From contig DATGEO010000009.1 of the NCBI GenBank assembly GCA_035310015.1, positions 1 to 22,040 on the forward strand: DNA of 22,040 nucleotides. Direction: 5' to 3'. The DNA is from DATGEO01 sp035310015 (lineage in GTDB: Bacteria; Chloroflexota; Dormibacteria; Dormibacterales; Dormibacteraceae). Position numbers and translations under genes: made by a program. Of this stretch, positions 7,109 to 14,340 are shown piece by piece. The notes under the pieces are model-generated. The model searched no databases. It was not told the DNA's origin and saw only the letters and a program-made list of their open reading frames with translations. Position 1 is the first letter of the stretch. Every line of letters begins with the position of its first letter.

Positions 7109-8578
7109 ATGAAGTCGAAGCTCTTCAAGAAGATCCTGGTAGCAAACCGCGGAGAGATCGCAATCCGCGTCATGCGCGCATGCCGTGAGCTCGGCATCGC
7201 GACCGCGGCCGTCTACTCCGACGCCGACCGCGACGCCATCCACGCGCGCTACGCCGACGAGGCGCATCACATCGGCGGCGCCGCGCCGACCGACTCGTAC
7301 CTGCGGCTCGACCGCATCGTGCAGGTCGCGCACGACTGCGGCGCGGAGGCGATCCACCCGGGCTACGGCTTCCTCTCGGAGAAGCCGGCGTTTCCCGATG
7401 CCTGTGAGGCCGCGGGCATCACCTTCATCGGACCTCCCGCATCGGCCATGCGCGCGCTCGGCTCCAAGCTCGCCGCCCGCGAGCTGGCGGTCGCGCACGG
7501 CGTGCCCGTGACGCCGGGCAGCGGCGCCGTCACCGACGGCGCGAGCGCGATCGAGGCCGCCAAGACGGTCGGCTTCCCGATCATGGTCAAGCCCTCGGGC
7601 GGCGGCGGCGGCATCGGCATGAAGGTCGTGGAGAGCGAGAAGGAGCTCGCCGCGGCGGTCGAGAGCTCGGTCCAGGCCGCGCGCTCAGCGTTCGGCGATC
7701 CGACCGTCTACCTCGAGCGCTACGTCCGCAAGCCGCGCCACGTCGAGATCCAGGTCATCTGCGACAAGCTCGGGCACGCCGTGCACCTCGGCGAGCGCGA
7801 GTGCTCGATCCAGCGCCGGCACCAGAAGATCATGGAAGAGACGCCGTCGCCGGCCCTCAACGCGGAGATTCGCGCCGCTATGGGCGATGCCGCCATCCGC
7901 GCGGTCACGGCCGCCGGCTACGTGAACGCGGGCACCGTCGAGTTCATGTTCAGCGAGGGCGAGTTCTTCTTCCTCGAGGTCAACGCGCGCCTTCAGGTCG
8001 AGCATCCCATCACCGAGCTCGTCACCGACATCGACCTGGTGAAGGAGCAGATCCGCGTCGCCGCGGGCCTCGAGCTGAGCTTCACACAGCAAGACGTCAC
8101 GTGGACCGGCCACGCGATCGAGATGCGCATCAACGCCGAGGACCCCACGAGGAAGTTCATGCCCAACCCGAAGCGCATCCACCGCTGGGTCGCGCCCGCG
8201 GGCCCTGGCGTACGCGTCGACTCCGGCTTCGGCCCGGGCTCCGACGTGCCGCCGAACTACGACTCGCTCATCGCCAAGCTCATCGTCCACGGCGCCGACC
8301 GCGCGGAGGCGATCGCGCGCGCGAGCCGCGCGCTGCGCGAGTTCGTCGTGGTCGGGCCCGCGACGACGATCCCATACCACCGCGCGATCCTCGAGTCGTC
8401 CGACTTTCGCGCGGGGAACCTCAGCACACGTTTCATCGAGGACCACCCCGAGCTCGTGGAGCAGGCGAAGGCGCTGGCCGGTGAGGTCTCGCCGTTCGAC
8501 TATGGACCGGATCCCCGCCACATGGCGGCCGCAGCCGCGGCCGTGTCGGCGGCGATAAGCGGCAGCAGCGGCAGCTGA
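7109..8578 (+). CDS. pycA: Biotin carboxylase (pyruvate carboxylase subunit A / AccC-like)
   Basis: 489 residues, longer than a minimal AccC and typical of PycA-type subunits. It uses ATP and bicarbonate to carboxylate the biotin on its partner. It starts KKILVANRGEIAIRVMRAC; HPGYGFLSE lies near 84. The ATP-grasp lid is KPSGGGGGIGMKVV (K161), followed by HLGERECSIQRRHQKIMEE and the catalytic EVNARLQVEHPITE. The Ala-rich tail HMAAAAAAVSAAISGSSGS looks disordered. ATG 7109 has GGGTGA 4 nt upstream and lies 4 bp after pycB, so the two are almost certainly co-translated. It could also serve acyl-CoA carboxylation, but the fused carboxyltransferase/carrier next door favours pyruvate. Its stop overlaps the NUDIX start (CTGA). 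Confidence 0.9.
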   Translation: MKSKLFKKILVANRGEIAIRVMRACRELGIATAAVYSDADRDAIHARYADEAHHIGGAAPTDSYLRLDRIVQVAHDCGAEAIHPGYGFLSEKPAFPDACEAAGITFIGPPASAMRALGSKLAARELAVAHGVPVTPGSGAVTDGASAIEAAKTVGFPIMVKPSGGGGGIGMKVVESEKELAAAVESSVQAARSAFGDPTVYLERYVRKPRHVEIQVICDKLGHAVHLGERECSIQRRHQKIMEETPSPALNAEIRAAMGDAAIRAVTAAGYVNAGTVEFMFSEGEFFFLEVNARLQVEHPITELVTDIDLVKEQIRVAAGLELSFTQQDVTWTGHAIEMRINAEDPTRKFMPNPKRIHRWVAPAGPGVRVDSGFGPGSDVPPNYDSLIAKLIVHGADRAEAIARASRALREFVVVGPATTIPYHRAILESSDFRAGNLSTRFIEDHPELVEQAKALAGEVSPFDYGPDPRHMAAAAAAVSAAISGSSGS

Positions 8579-9135
8579 GCCGGCTCAGCCACCCCGTCAG
8601 CCGGCCGTTCGAGGTCCTCGAGTCTGCGATCGCCGGGCGCGCCGGTCCGTTCGCGCTGCGGACCGACCTCATCCGCTATCCGAGCGGGGAGGAGGTCCCG
8701 TACCACGTAGTCGTCAACCCCGACTCGGTCTTCGTCGTCCCTTTTTTCGACGGCGGCGACACCGTGCTCGTGCGCCAGTGGCGGCACGCTTGGGACGAGT
8801 CGTCGTGGGAGGTGCCCGCGGGAACGTTCAACGCCGGCGAGGGCCCGCTCGAGTGCGCGGAGCGCGAGCTGGCCGAGGAGACCGGTCTTCACGCTGAGCG
8901 CTTCAGCAGCCTCGGCGTCGTGCATGGCGCGGCGATCATCACCGGCCGCGCGCATCTCTACCTGGCCCAGGGCATCACGCAGGCCGAGCAGAACCTCGAG
9001 ACGTACGAGCAGGACATGGAGGTCAAGCGGCTGCCGTTGATGGATGCGCTCGACGCCGGGCTGCGCGGCGAGATCGTGCACTCGGGATCCGTGACCGCGC
9101 TCGCGCGCGCCGCCCGCGCGCTGGGACTGATCTAG
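8575..9135 (+). CDS. NUDIX hydrolase, ADP-ribose pyrophosphatase-like
   Basis: About 186 residues. The N-terminal region (HPVSRPFEVLES... ALRTDLIRYPSGEEVPYHVVV) is the swapped-domain strand region of NudF-type ADP-ribose pyrophosphatases. The full Nudix box GX5EX7REUXEEXGU is at 83-105 (GTFNAGEGPLECAERELAEE then TGL), with VRQWRHAWDESSWEVPAG just before it. Members hydrolyse ADP-ribose or related nucleoside diphosphates to a nucleoside monophosphate, which would suit a nucleotide operon; the substrate here is unproven. There is no ATG, GTG or TTG in frame before 8764, which would delete the N-terminal domain, so CTG 8575 is taken, overlapping the pycA stop as CTGA. No clear Shine-Dalgarno sequence precedes it. 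Its TAG shares CTAG 9132-9135 with the converging gene. Confidence 0.82.
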   Translation: MSRLSHPVSRPFEVLESAIAGRAGPFALRTDLIRYPSGEEVPYHVVVNPDSVFVVPFFDGGDTVLVRQWRHAWDESSWEVPAGTFNAGEGPLECAERELAEETGLHAERFSSLGVVHGAAIITGRAHLYLAQGITQAEQNLETYEQDMEVKRLPLMDALDAGLRGEIVHSGSVTALARAARALGLI

Positions 9136-11336
9136 GTCGGGCTCGGGCTCGGGCCGGCGCTGGGCGCCGGGGACGGCGACGGTGAAGGTGAGGGCGAGGG
9201 CGAAGGCGACGGCGCCGCGCCGCCGGAGGTCGCGTCGGGGGCGGGCCCGATCAGGTCGAGGTCGTACTCCGACGCGGTGTGCCGGCTGCCCACGTCCAGG
9301 ACGGTCGGCAGGACGACGAGCCGGTAGTGCGCGCCCGGCGTGAGCTGCAGGCCGGAGAGCGTGACCACGCGATCCGAATATCCGGGCGTGACGTTGACAG
9401 TCATCCCGTTCGAGTCCTGCAGGGTCACGCCGCCGACCGAGGTGGGCACGAGGTCGCTGTCGAAGGTCACGTCGACCTCGGTCGCGGTGATCTTGACCCC
9501 GATCACCTCAGGGCCCTTGCCCAGGTCACGCGGCGCGGATGCGGTCACAGCGTCGATCAGGAACGGGTCGGTGGCCTCCTCGCGCTTCAGGGTGAGCGTC
9601 TCCTCGACCGTGTTCTTCTCGTCCTTGCCGGACGCGAACACCATGCGCACGACGACGCGCACCGTGTTCGCGGCCGACGGGTCGACCTCGCTCGTCAGCA
9701 CGTAGAAGCGCTTGAACGAAGGGTCGCCGGTGGGGATCAGCGCCGGCGTGCCGCTGTTGTAGATCGCCTTGGCCGCGTCATCGAGGTACTGCTGAGCGTG
9801 GTCGGCGTTGCCCTTGAGCCTCGCGTCCATGAAGTCGCTGACGACCGTGAGCGCCTGGTCGGTGGCGGGCGGCAGCGGCGCCGGGGCGGGAGCGGTCGCG
9901 ACCCACAGGCCCGAGCGCACGAAGACCAGGGTCGCCGAGTCGGGCGCCCACACCGGCATGTCGTACGTGCCGTCCGCGAGCCTGGTCAGGCCGGACCCGT
10001 CGGGCCGCACCTCGTACAGGCCGGTGTCACTGCCGAGCAGGATCTCGTTGGTCGCGGACCAGCTGATGCTGGTGCCCGGCAGCGAGCTGATGGTGCGCCC
10101 GGTGAGAGTCGCGATCACGCCGCCGTACACGACGCGCGTGCCGTCGGGCGACCAGCCCTCGAACGTGGTCGCGCATCCCCCGCCGCACAGGTTCGTGGAC
10201 TTGCCCGACGCGACCTCGACGATGGAAAGGGAATCCGCGACCTGGAAGATCGCGTGAGCGCCGTCAGGTGCGATGGAGATCGCCGTCCCGTCGGGGGTGG
10301 GATCCGCGGCGATCCTCACGGGTCCGCCGTCGCCGACGGTGAAGATGCCGTCGGACGAGCCCCACTCGAGCTTGCCCTTCACCCACTGGAGCGTGGTCGG
10401 CGCCGGCGTGACCGCGACGTCGGACGTCGAGCCGGAGGCGAGGGTCAGGATCTCGATGCCCCCGTTGCGGACGAAGGCCAGGCGGTCGCCCGCCGGCGCC
10501 ATCGCCGGCAGCGAGACGCCGTCCGGGACGAGCGTCTTCGCCGTGCCGCCCGCCGCGGGAACCGCCTCGAGCGCGCCGCCGCCGCCGACGAAGTAGACCG
10601 TCTTCGAGTCGGCCGACCAGACCGGCGGGTACGTCGTTCCGCTGGGCGGGTACGCGGTGGTCAGCTGCGCTTGGTTGGTGAGCAGCATGTTGTTCTTCGG
10701 CGAGGGCGATGGCGGCGGCGTGGGCGTCGGGACCGGCTGGGTCACGAAGGTGACCGTCTTCGGCGTGTCGAGCTTCGTGCCCGCCAGCGTCTTCGCCCCG
10801 GGCCCGATGGTGATCTGGTACTGCGTGTTGGGCGCGAGGTCGCCGCTCGTCGGCTGGACGTAGAGCTGCGTGTCGCCGCCCCAGCGGAACGCCACCGTGG
10901 TGGCCGGCTGGACCTGGACGGCGTTCTCGGTCGACGCGTGGTCCATCGGCTGGTTGAAGGACACGAGGATCGCCTGGTGGATCGGCACCGACGGCGAATC
11001 CTGCTGGGGGCTGCCGATCTCGACGGTCTGGGTCAAGCCTCCCGCCGGCGAGGTCGCCGTGTAGAAGACGACGGAGGCGGCGATGAGCACGACCGCGGCG
11101 GCGCCGGCCCAGGCCATGCCCTGCGGCGCGAACAGCTTCCGCCACCACGCGTTGCCGCCCTCGGCGCTCTTCCAGGCCTCGGTCATCAGCTGGCGGCGCA
11201 GGCCGGTCTTGAAGGCGTCGTCGAGGGGGGCCTCGGGCATCGTGGTCCGGCTCAGCAGGCGCGCGATGCGGATGAGCTCGGGGTCGCCGAGAACATCGTT
11301 CAGCTCGGGGTCCATCGGATCCATGCGGTCGCTCAT
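9132..11336 (-). CDS. Probable membrane-anchored anti-sigma factor with Ig-like and beta-propeller ectodomain
   Basis: 734 residues. Residues 1-73 are charged and cytoplasmic. There is one membrane helix at about 74-92 (GMAWAGAAAVVLIAASVVFY). Outside are a Big_5-like Ig domain (about 105-200, with ILVSFNQPMD and LAPNTQYQITI), a Pro-rich linker, WD40/PD40-like propeller blades (about 220-480, with PVWSADSKTVYFV, EGWSPDGTRVVYGG, PVWAPDSATLVFV), an alpha/beta NTF2-like region (about 490-600) and a second Ig-like domain (about 610-690). A low-complexity Pro-Ser tail closes it. No H-x3-C-x2-C zinc anti-sigma motif is seen in the cytoplasmic part, so the anti-sigma role is inferred from the ATGA overlap with the sigma gene, the topology and the order. 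It could be a signal-sensing lipoprotein-LpqB-like protein rather than a direct sigma inhibitor. Confidence 0.72.
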   Translation of the reverse strand: MSDRMDPMDPELNDVLGDPELIRIARLLSRTTMPEAPLDDAFKTGLRRQLMTEAWKSAEGGNAWWRKLFAPQGMAWAGAAAVVLIAASVVFYTATSPAGGLTQTVEIGSPQQDSPSVPIHQAILVSFNQPMDHASTENAVQVQPATTVAFRWGGDTQLYVQPTSGDLAPNTQYQITIGPGAKTLAGTKLDTPKTVTFVTQPVPTPTPPPSPSPKNNMLLTNQAQLTTAYPPSGTTYPPVWSADSKTVYFVGGGGALEAVPAAGGTAKTLVPDGVSLPAMAPAGDRLAFVRNGGIEILTLASGSTSDVAVTPAPTTLQWVKGKLEWGSSDGIFTVGDGGPVRIAADPTPDGTAISIAPDGAHAIFQVADSLSIVEVASGKSTNLCGGGCATTFEGWSPDGTRVVYGGVIATLTGRTISSLPGTSISWSATNEILLGSDTGLYEVRPDGSGLTRLADGTYDMPVWAPDSATLVFVRSGLWVATAPAPAPLPPATDQALTVVSDFMDARLKGNADHAQQYLDDAAKAIYNSGTPALIPTGDPSFKRFYVLTSEVDPSAANTVRVVVRMVFASGKDEKNTVEETLTLKREEATDPFLIDAVTASAPRDLGKGPEVIGVKITATEVDVTFDSDLVPTSVGGVTLQDSNGMTVNVTPGYSDRVVTLSGLQLTPGAHYRLVVLPTVLDVGSRHTASEYDLDLIGPAPDATSGGAAPSPSPSPSPSPSPSPAPSAGPSPSPT
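9138..9215 (-). repeat. Pro-Ser low-complexity coding repeat
   Basis: The last 25 or so codons of the membrane protein are a run of Pro-Ser dipeptides interrupted by Pro-Ala and Ala-Gly. On the plus strand this appears as tandem imperfect GGGCTC/GGCGAC-type hexamers. Such tails are common as wall-spanning or flexible ends of exported proteins, and the hexamer run could vary in copy number by slippage. Confidence 0.7.
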
Positions 11337-11890
11337 TCCAGCGGCCTCAGGGCGCCGGCCTGATCGCGCAGCCGGCTGACTCCGCGGTGGATGAGGAGCT
11401 TCACCGCCCCAGGCGTCTTGCCCATCGCGACCGCGATGTCCTCGATCTTCATGTCCTCCTGGAACTTCAGGACGAGCGCGGTGCGCTGCTGCGCCGGGAG
11501 CTCCTCCACGATCGACCAGATGCGTCGGATCTCGTCGCGGTGCGCGGCCTGCTCCTCGATCGCAGGGCCGGCGACGGAGAGGTCGTGGAAGTCCTCGAGC
11601 GGCTGCGCCGGGCGCAGGCTGCGGTAGCGGTCCGCGATGGCGTTGACCGCGATCTGGTACAGCCAGGCCGCGAAGGGACGCCCCGTGTCCTGGTAGCGGG
11701 GCATCGCCTTCAGGGCCTTGATGAAGACCTCTGAAGTCACGTCCTCTGCCGCCGTTTGCTCCCTCACTCTTGAGTACACGAACCTATAGATCTGCTGAAA
11801 GTGCCGGTCGTACAGCGCTCCGAACTCCCGCGGATCGCGCTTGGCGCGGTCAACGAGGCGTCGTTCCTCGTCGCGGGACGGGTCGCTCAC
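11333..11890 (-). CDS. ECF-family RNA polymerase sigma factor
   Basis: 185 residues, typical of group 4 (ECF) sigma factors. Region 2 is at about 24-92: FGALYDRHFQQIYRFVYSRV, AAEDVTSEVFIKAL and the -10-recognition stretch RPFAAWLYQIAVNAIADRYR. Region 4 is at about 125-175: EELPAQQRTALVLKFQEDMK, then the helix-turn-helix IEDIAVAMGKTPGAVKLLIH. No SnoaL-type C-terminal extension is present. GTG 11890 is the first conventional start near the homologous region; an AGG lies 11 nt upstream, so the start is only moderately certain. It is followed directly, with ATGA overlap, by the probable anti-sigma gene, which suggests fixed-ratio synthesis. It is divergent from purB. Confidence 0.9.
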   Translation of the reverse strand: MSDPSRDEERRLVDRAKRDPREFGALYDRHFQQIYRFVYSRVREQTAAEDVTSEVFIKALKAMPRYQDTGRPFAAWLYQIAVNAIADRYRSLRPAQPLEDFHDLSVAGPAIEEQAAHRDEIRRIWSIVEELPAQQRTALVLKFQEDMKIEDIAVAMGKTPGAVKLLIHRGVSRLRDQAGALRPLE

Positions 11891-11962
11891 TGGCCGATCA
11901 GCCTGTAAGTCGTCAAACGAGTACCTCTCGAAGGTGGTTACGAGGCGGCGGGCACGCCACCG

Positions 11963-11975
11963 ACCGATTATCGGT
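11963..11975. promoter_or_regulatory. Inverted repeat covering a putative -10 of the sigma gene
   Basis: ACCGATTATCGGT is a perfect inverted repeat about one central base. Read on the minus strand it contains GATAAT (11972-11967), a good -10 match, 77 bp upstream of the sigma start. A protein bound here would block that promoter. No convincing -35 is seen, and the site could instead be autoregulated. Confidence 0.4.
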
Positions 11976-12000
11976 GTCCGGCGCCAGGGTCCCGAGACGC

Positions 12001-12030
12001 TGTGGACAGGACACAGCATCTTGTGGACAA
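12001..12030 (-). promoter_or_regulatory. Two DnaA-box-like sites between sigma and purB
   Basis: TGTGGACAA at 12022-12030 is the reverse complement of TTGTCCACA, the DnaA box of high-GC Gram-positive bacteria. TGTGGACAG at 12001-12009 differs at the last base only. The two lie 21 bp apart, about two helical turns, in the same orientation, just upstream of the purB promoter. Binding by DnaA is inference; a different regulator with a similar motif is possible. Confidence 0.4.
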
Positions 12031-12062
12031 CTTCGACCGGCCTACTAAATCTGCCCTGACCG

Positions 12063-12082
12063 GTGGCGACTATAATCGCCAC
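12063..12082. promoter_or_regulatory. Inverted repeat overlapping the purB -10
   Basis: GTGGCGA (12063-12069) and TCGCCAC (12076-12082) are perfect 7-bp arms around a 6-bp spacer. They enclose the -10 hexamer at 12071-12076. This arrangement is typical of an operator where a repressor excludes RNA polymerase. Confidence 0.5.
12071..12076 (+). promoter_or_regulatory. Putative -10 element of operon B (purB)
   Basis: A perfect TATAAT lies 39 bp before the purB TTG start. Transcription would begin near 12083 and give a leader of about 33 nt. No good -35 hexamer is visible at 16-18 bp, as at the guaB3 promoter, so activation or an unusual sigma preference is possible. Confidence 0.6.
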
Positions 12083-12115
12083 GTCCCCGTTGTTGATTGG
12101 GAGCCGTCGCCCTTC

Positions 12116-13423
12116 TTGATCGAGCGATACTCGCCGCCTGCCCTCCAGGCGGTCTGGTCGGACCAGCGCCGGTTCGAGCTCTGGCTGCGCATCGAGATCC
12201 TGGCCTGCGAAGCGTGGGCCGAGCTCGGCCGCGTGCCTGCAGCCGCGCTGCCGAAGATCCGCAAGGCCACCTTCGACGCGGCCAGGATCGCTGAGATCGA
12301 AGCCCGTGTCGGCCACGACGTCATCGCCTTCCTGACCGACGTCAACGCGTCGATCGGGCAGCCGGAGGCCCGCTACGTCCACATCGGGATGACGAGCCAG
12401 GATCTCAACGACACCGCGTTCGCGGTGCAGCTCGTGGAGTCGGCGCGGATCATCGGCGAGGACCTGGCGGCGGTCCGCGAGGCGGCGGCCGTGCTCGCGC
12501 TGCAGCACCGCAAGACGCTGATGGCCGGGCGCACGCACGGCGTCGTCGCCGAGCCGACCACCTTCGGCTTCAAGGTCGCGGGCTGGGTGGCCGAGCTGGA
12601 CCGCGCGCGCCGGCGGCTCACCCGCGCGACCGAAGAGGTCGCGGTCGGCCGGGTCAGCGGCGCGGTCGGCACGCACGCGACCGTCGACCCGCGAGTCGAG
12701 GAGCACGTGTGCAGGGAGCTCGGCCTGCGGCCGGACATGGTCTCGACGCAGGTCGTGGCGCGCGACGTCCACGCGTCGTTCATGTTTGCGCTCGTTTCGG
12801 TGGCCGGGGCGCTCGAACGCATCGCCACCGAGATCCGTCACCTCCAGCGCAGCGAGGTCGGCGAGGTCTTCGAGCCGTTCGGCAAGGAGCAGAAGGGCAG
12901 CTCGGCGATGCCGCACAAGCGCAACCCGGTGCTGACGGAACGCGTGTGCGGGCTCGCGCGCGTGGTGCGAGGACACCTCGTCACGGCGCTCGAGAACACG
13001 GCCCTGTGGCACGAGCGCGACATCAGTCACTCGTCGGCGGAGCGCATCGTGTTTCCGGATGCGTGCGCCGCCACCGACTTCATGTGCCTCGAGATGGCCA
13101 AGGTCCTGCAGGGCCTCGAGGTGCGGCCCGAGCGGATGCTGCGCAATCTCCACTTCGCCGGCGACGTCGCCTTCTCGGGACGTGTGCTCACGGCGCTCGT
13201 CGACGCGGGCATGTCGCGCGAGGACGCGTACCTCATCGTCCAGAAGGCGGCCATGGAGTCGCTGCAGGTGGACGGGCCGGGATTTCGCGCGCAGATCGAC
13301 AAGAACGCCGAGGTCAAGTCGCGCATCGGCGACCGGCTCGACTCCATATTCGACCCGTGGACAGGTTTGGACAACGCCGAGCTGGCGTACGAGCGGCTCG
13401 GCCTGGGGGTGAAAGCGATTTGA
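12116..13423 (+). CDS. purB: Adenylosuccinate lyase
   Basis: 435 residues, close to the 431 of the Bacillus enzyme. It splits fumarate from SAICAR in IMP synthesis and from adenylosuccinate in AMP synthesis. The N-terminus IERYSPPALQAVWSDQRRFE matches the family closely. TSQDLNDTAFAVQL and AGRTHGVVAEPTTFG carry active-site His residues. The fumarase/lyase signature loop GSSAMPHKRNPVLTE is at about 261-275, with the catalytic Ser at 262-263. TTG 12116 is chosen because the family N-terminus starts there and the promoter at 12071 rules out the earlier in-frame ATG at 12002. GGGAG lies 12 nt upstream, rather far. It is the first gene of operon B, and its stop overlaps purC in TTGA. Confidence 0.95.
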   Translation: MIERYSPPALQAVWSDQRRFELWLRIEILACEAWAELGRVPAAALPKIRKATFDAARIAEIEARVGHDVIAFLTDVNASIGQPEARYVHIGMTSQDLNDTAFAVQLVESARIIGEDLAAVREAAAVLALQHRKTLMAGRTHGVVAEPTTFGFKVAGWVAELDRARRRLTRATEEVAVGRVSGAVGTHATVDPRVEEHVCRELGLRPDMVSTQVVARDVHASFMFALVSVAGALERIATEIRHLQRSEVGEVFEPFGKEQKGSSAMPHKRNPVLTERVCGLARVVRGHLVTALENTALWHERDISHSSAERIVFPDACAATDFMCLEMAKVLQGLEVRPERMLRNLHFAGDVAFSGRVLTALVDAGMSREDAYLIVQKAAMESLQVDGPGFRAQIDKNAEVKSRIGDRLDSIFDPWTGLDNAELAYERLGLGVKAI

Positions 13424-14340
13424 TCCCGGGGCCGCCTATCACCGAGACCGACCTTCCGCTCAAGCTCTTCGCCCGCGGCAAGGTCCGCGACACGTACGAG
13501 CTCTCGGACGACCGGCTGCTGATGGTCGCGACCGACCGCATCTCGGCCTTCGACCGCGTGCTGCCCAGCGGCATCCCCGACCGCGGCAAGGTGCTGACGC
13601 AGCTGTCGATCTTCTGGTTCTCGCAGACGCATTCGTTCCAGGACAACCACCTGGTCTCGGGCATGGTGCCCGACCTGCCGGCCGTGCTGCGCGACCACCG
13701 CGAGGAGCTCGCGGGCCGGTTCATGATCGTGCGCAAGGCCAAGCGCATCGATTTCGAATGTGTCGTGCGCGGCTACCTCGCGGGCAGCGCGTGGAAGGAG
13801 TACGAAGAGTCACACACGCTCGCGGGCGAGCCGATGCCGCCCGGCCTGCGCCAGAGCGAGAAGCTCGCGTATCCGATCTTCTCGCCCGCGACCAAGGCCG
13901 ACACCGGACACGACGAGAACATCACCTTCGATTACATGCGGAAGGAGCTCGGCGACGAGCTCGCGGCCAAGCTGCGCGACGCCAGCCTCGAGCTGTACAA
14001 GCACGCGTCGGACCACGCGGAGCGGCGCGGCATCATCCTCGCGGACACGAAGTTCGAGTTCGGACTCGTCGACGGTGAGCCGATCCTCATCGACGAGGCG
14101 CTGACCCCCGACAGCTCGCGTTTCTGGGACGCCGCGAAGTACGTCGTCGGCACGTCGCCCGAGTCGTACGACAAGCAGTTCGTGCGCGACTGGCTGATGG
14201 GCTCGGGGTGGGACAAGGAGTCGGATCCGCCCGTGCTGCCGCCCGACATCGTCGCCCAGACGCGCGAGCGCTACCTGACCGCGTACCTGAAGCTGGTGGG
14301 CAAGCCGTTGTTCCCGCCAAAGGCGCGCAACGAGAAGTGA
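13420..14340 (+). CDS. purC: SAICAR synthetase
   Basis: 306 residues, the longer fungal-like form found in many bacteria. It condenses CAIR with aspartate using ATP to make SAICAR. The motifs are KLFARGKVRDTYEL near the N-terminus (ATP-binding loop), DRISAFD, VRGYLAGSAWKEYEE, GLRQSEKLAYPIFSPATKA, GHDENITF, ILADTKFEFGLVDG and LIDEALTPDSSRFWDA. TTG 13420 overlaps the purB stop as TTGA and has GGTGA 7 nt upstream, so the start is well supported. The enzyme consumes the aspartate that the pyruvate carboxylase of operon A could help supply. Confidence 0.96.
   Translation: MIPGPPITETDLPLKLFARGKVRDTYELSDDRLLMVATDRISAFDRVLPSGIPDRGKVLTQLSIFWFSQTHSFQDNHLVSGMVPDLPAVLRDHREELAGRFMIVRKAKRIDFECVVRGYLAGSAWKEYEESHTLAGEPMPPGLRQSEKLAYPIFSPATKADTGHDENITFDYMRKELGDELAAKLRDASLELYKHASDHAERRGIILADTKFEFGLVDGEPILIDEALTPDSSRFWDAAKYVVGTSPESYDKQFVRDWLMGSGWDKESDPPVLPPDIVAQTRERYLTAYLKLVGKPLFPPKARNEK

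Noticed and set aside
5242..7197. 651-codon open frame on the minus strand opposite pycB
   Set aside because: Low-complexity Arg/Gly-rich shadow of the carboxyltransferase gene.
9279..11363. 694-codon plus-strand frame opposite the membrane protein
   Set aside because: Arg/Gly/Val-rich shadow; the minus-strand frame has clear membrane, Ig-like and propeller features and an ATGA link to sigma.
12002..12115. N-terminal extension of PurB from ATG 12002
   Set aside because: It would cover the DnaA-like sites and the TATAAT, and adds 38 residues not found in the family; IERYSPPALQ is the normal N-terminus.
11891..13153. Minus-strand frame extending the sigma factor upstream across purB
   Set aside because: The extension is antisense to purB and crosses its promoter; ECF homology starts only near GTG 11890.
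13355..13375. GTGGACAG and TTGGACAA inside purB as further DnaA boxes
   Set aside because: They are imperfect matches within conserved coding sequence and most likely reflect codon content.
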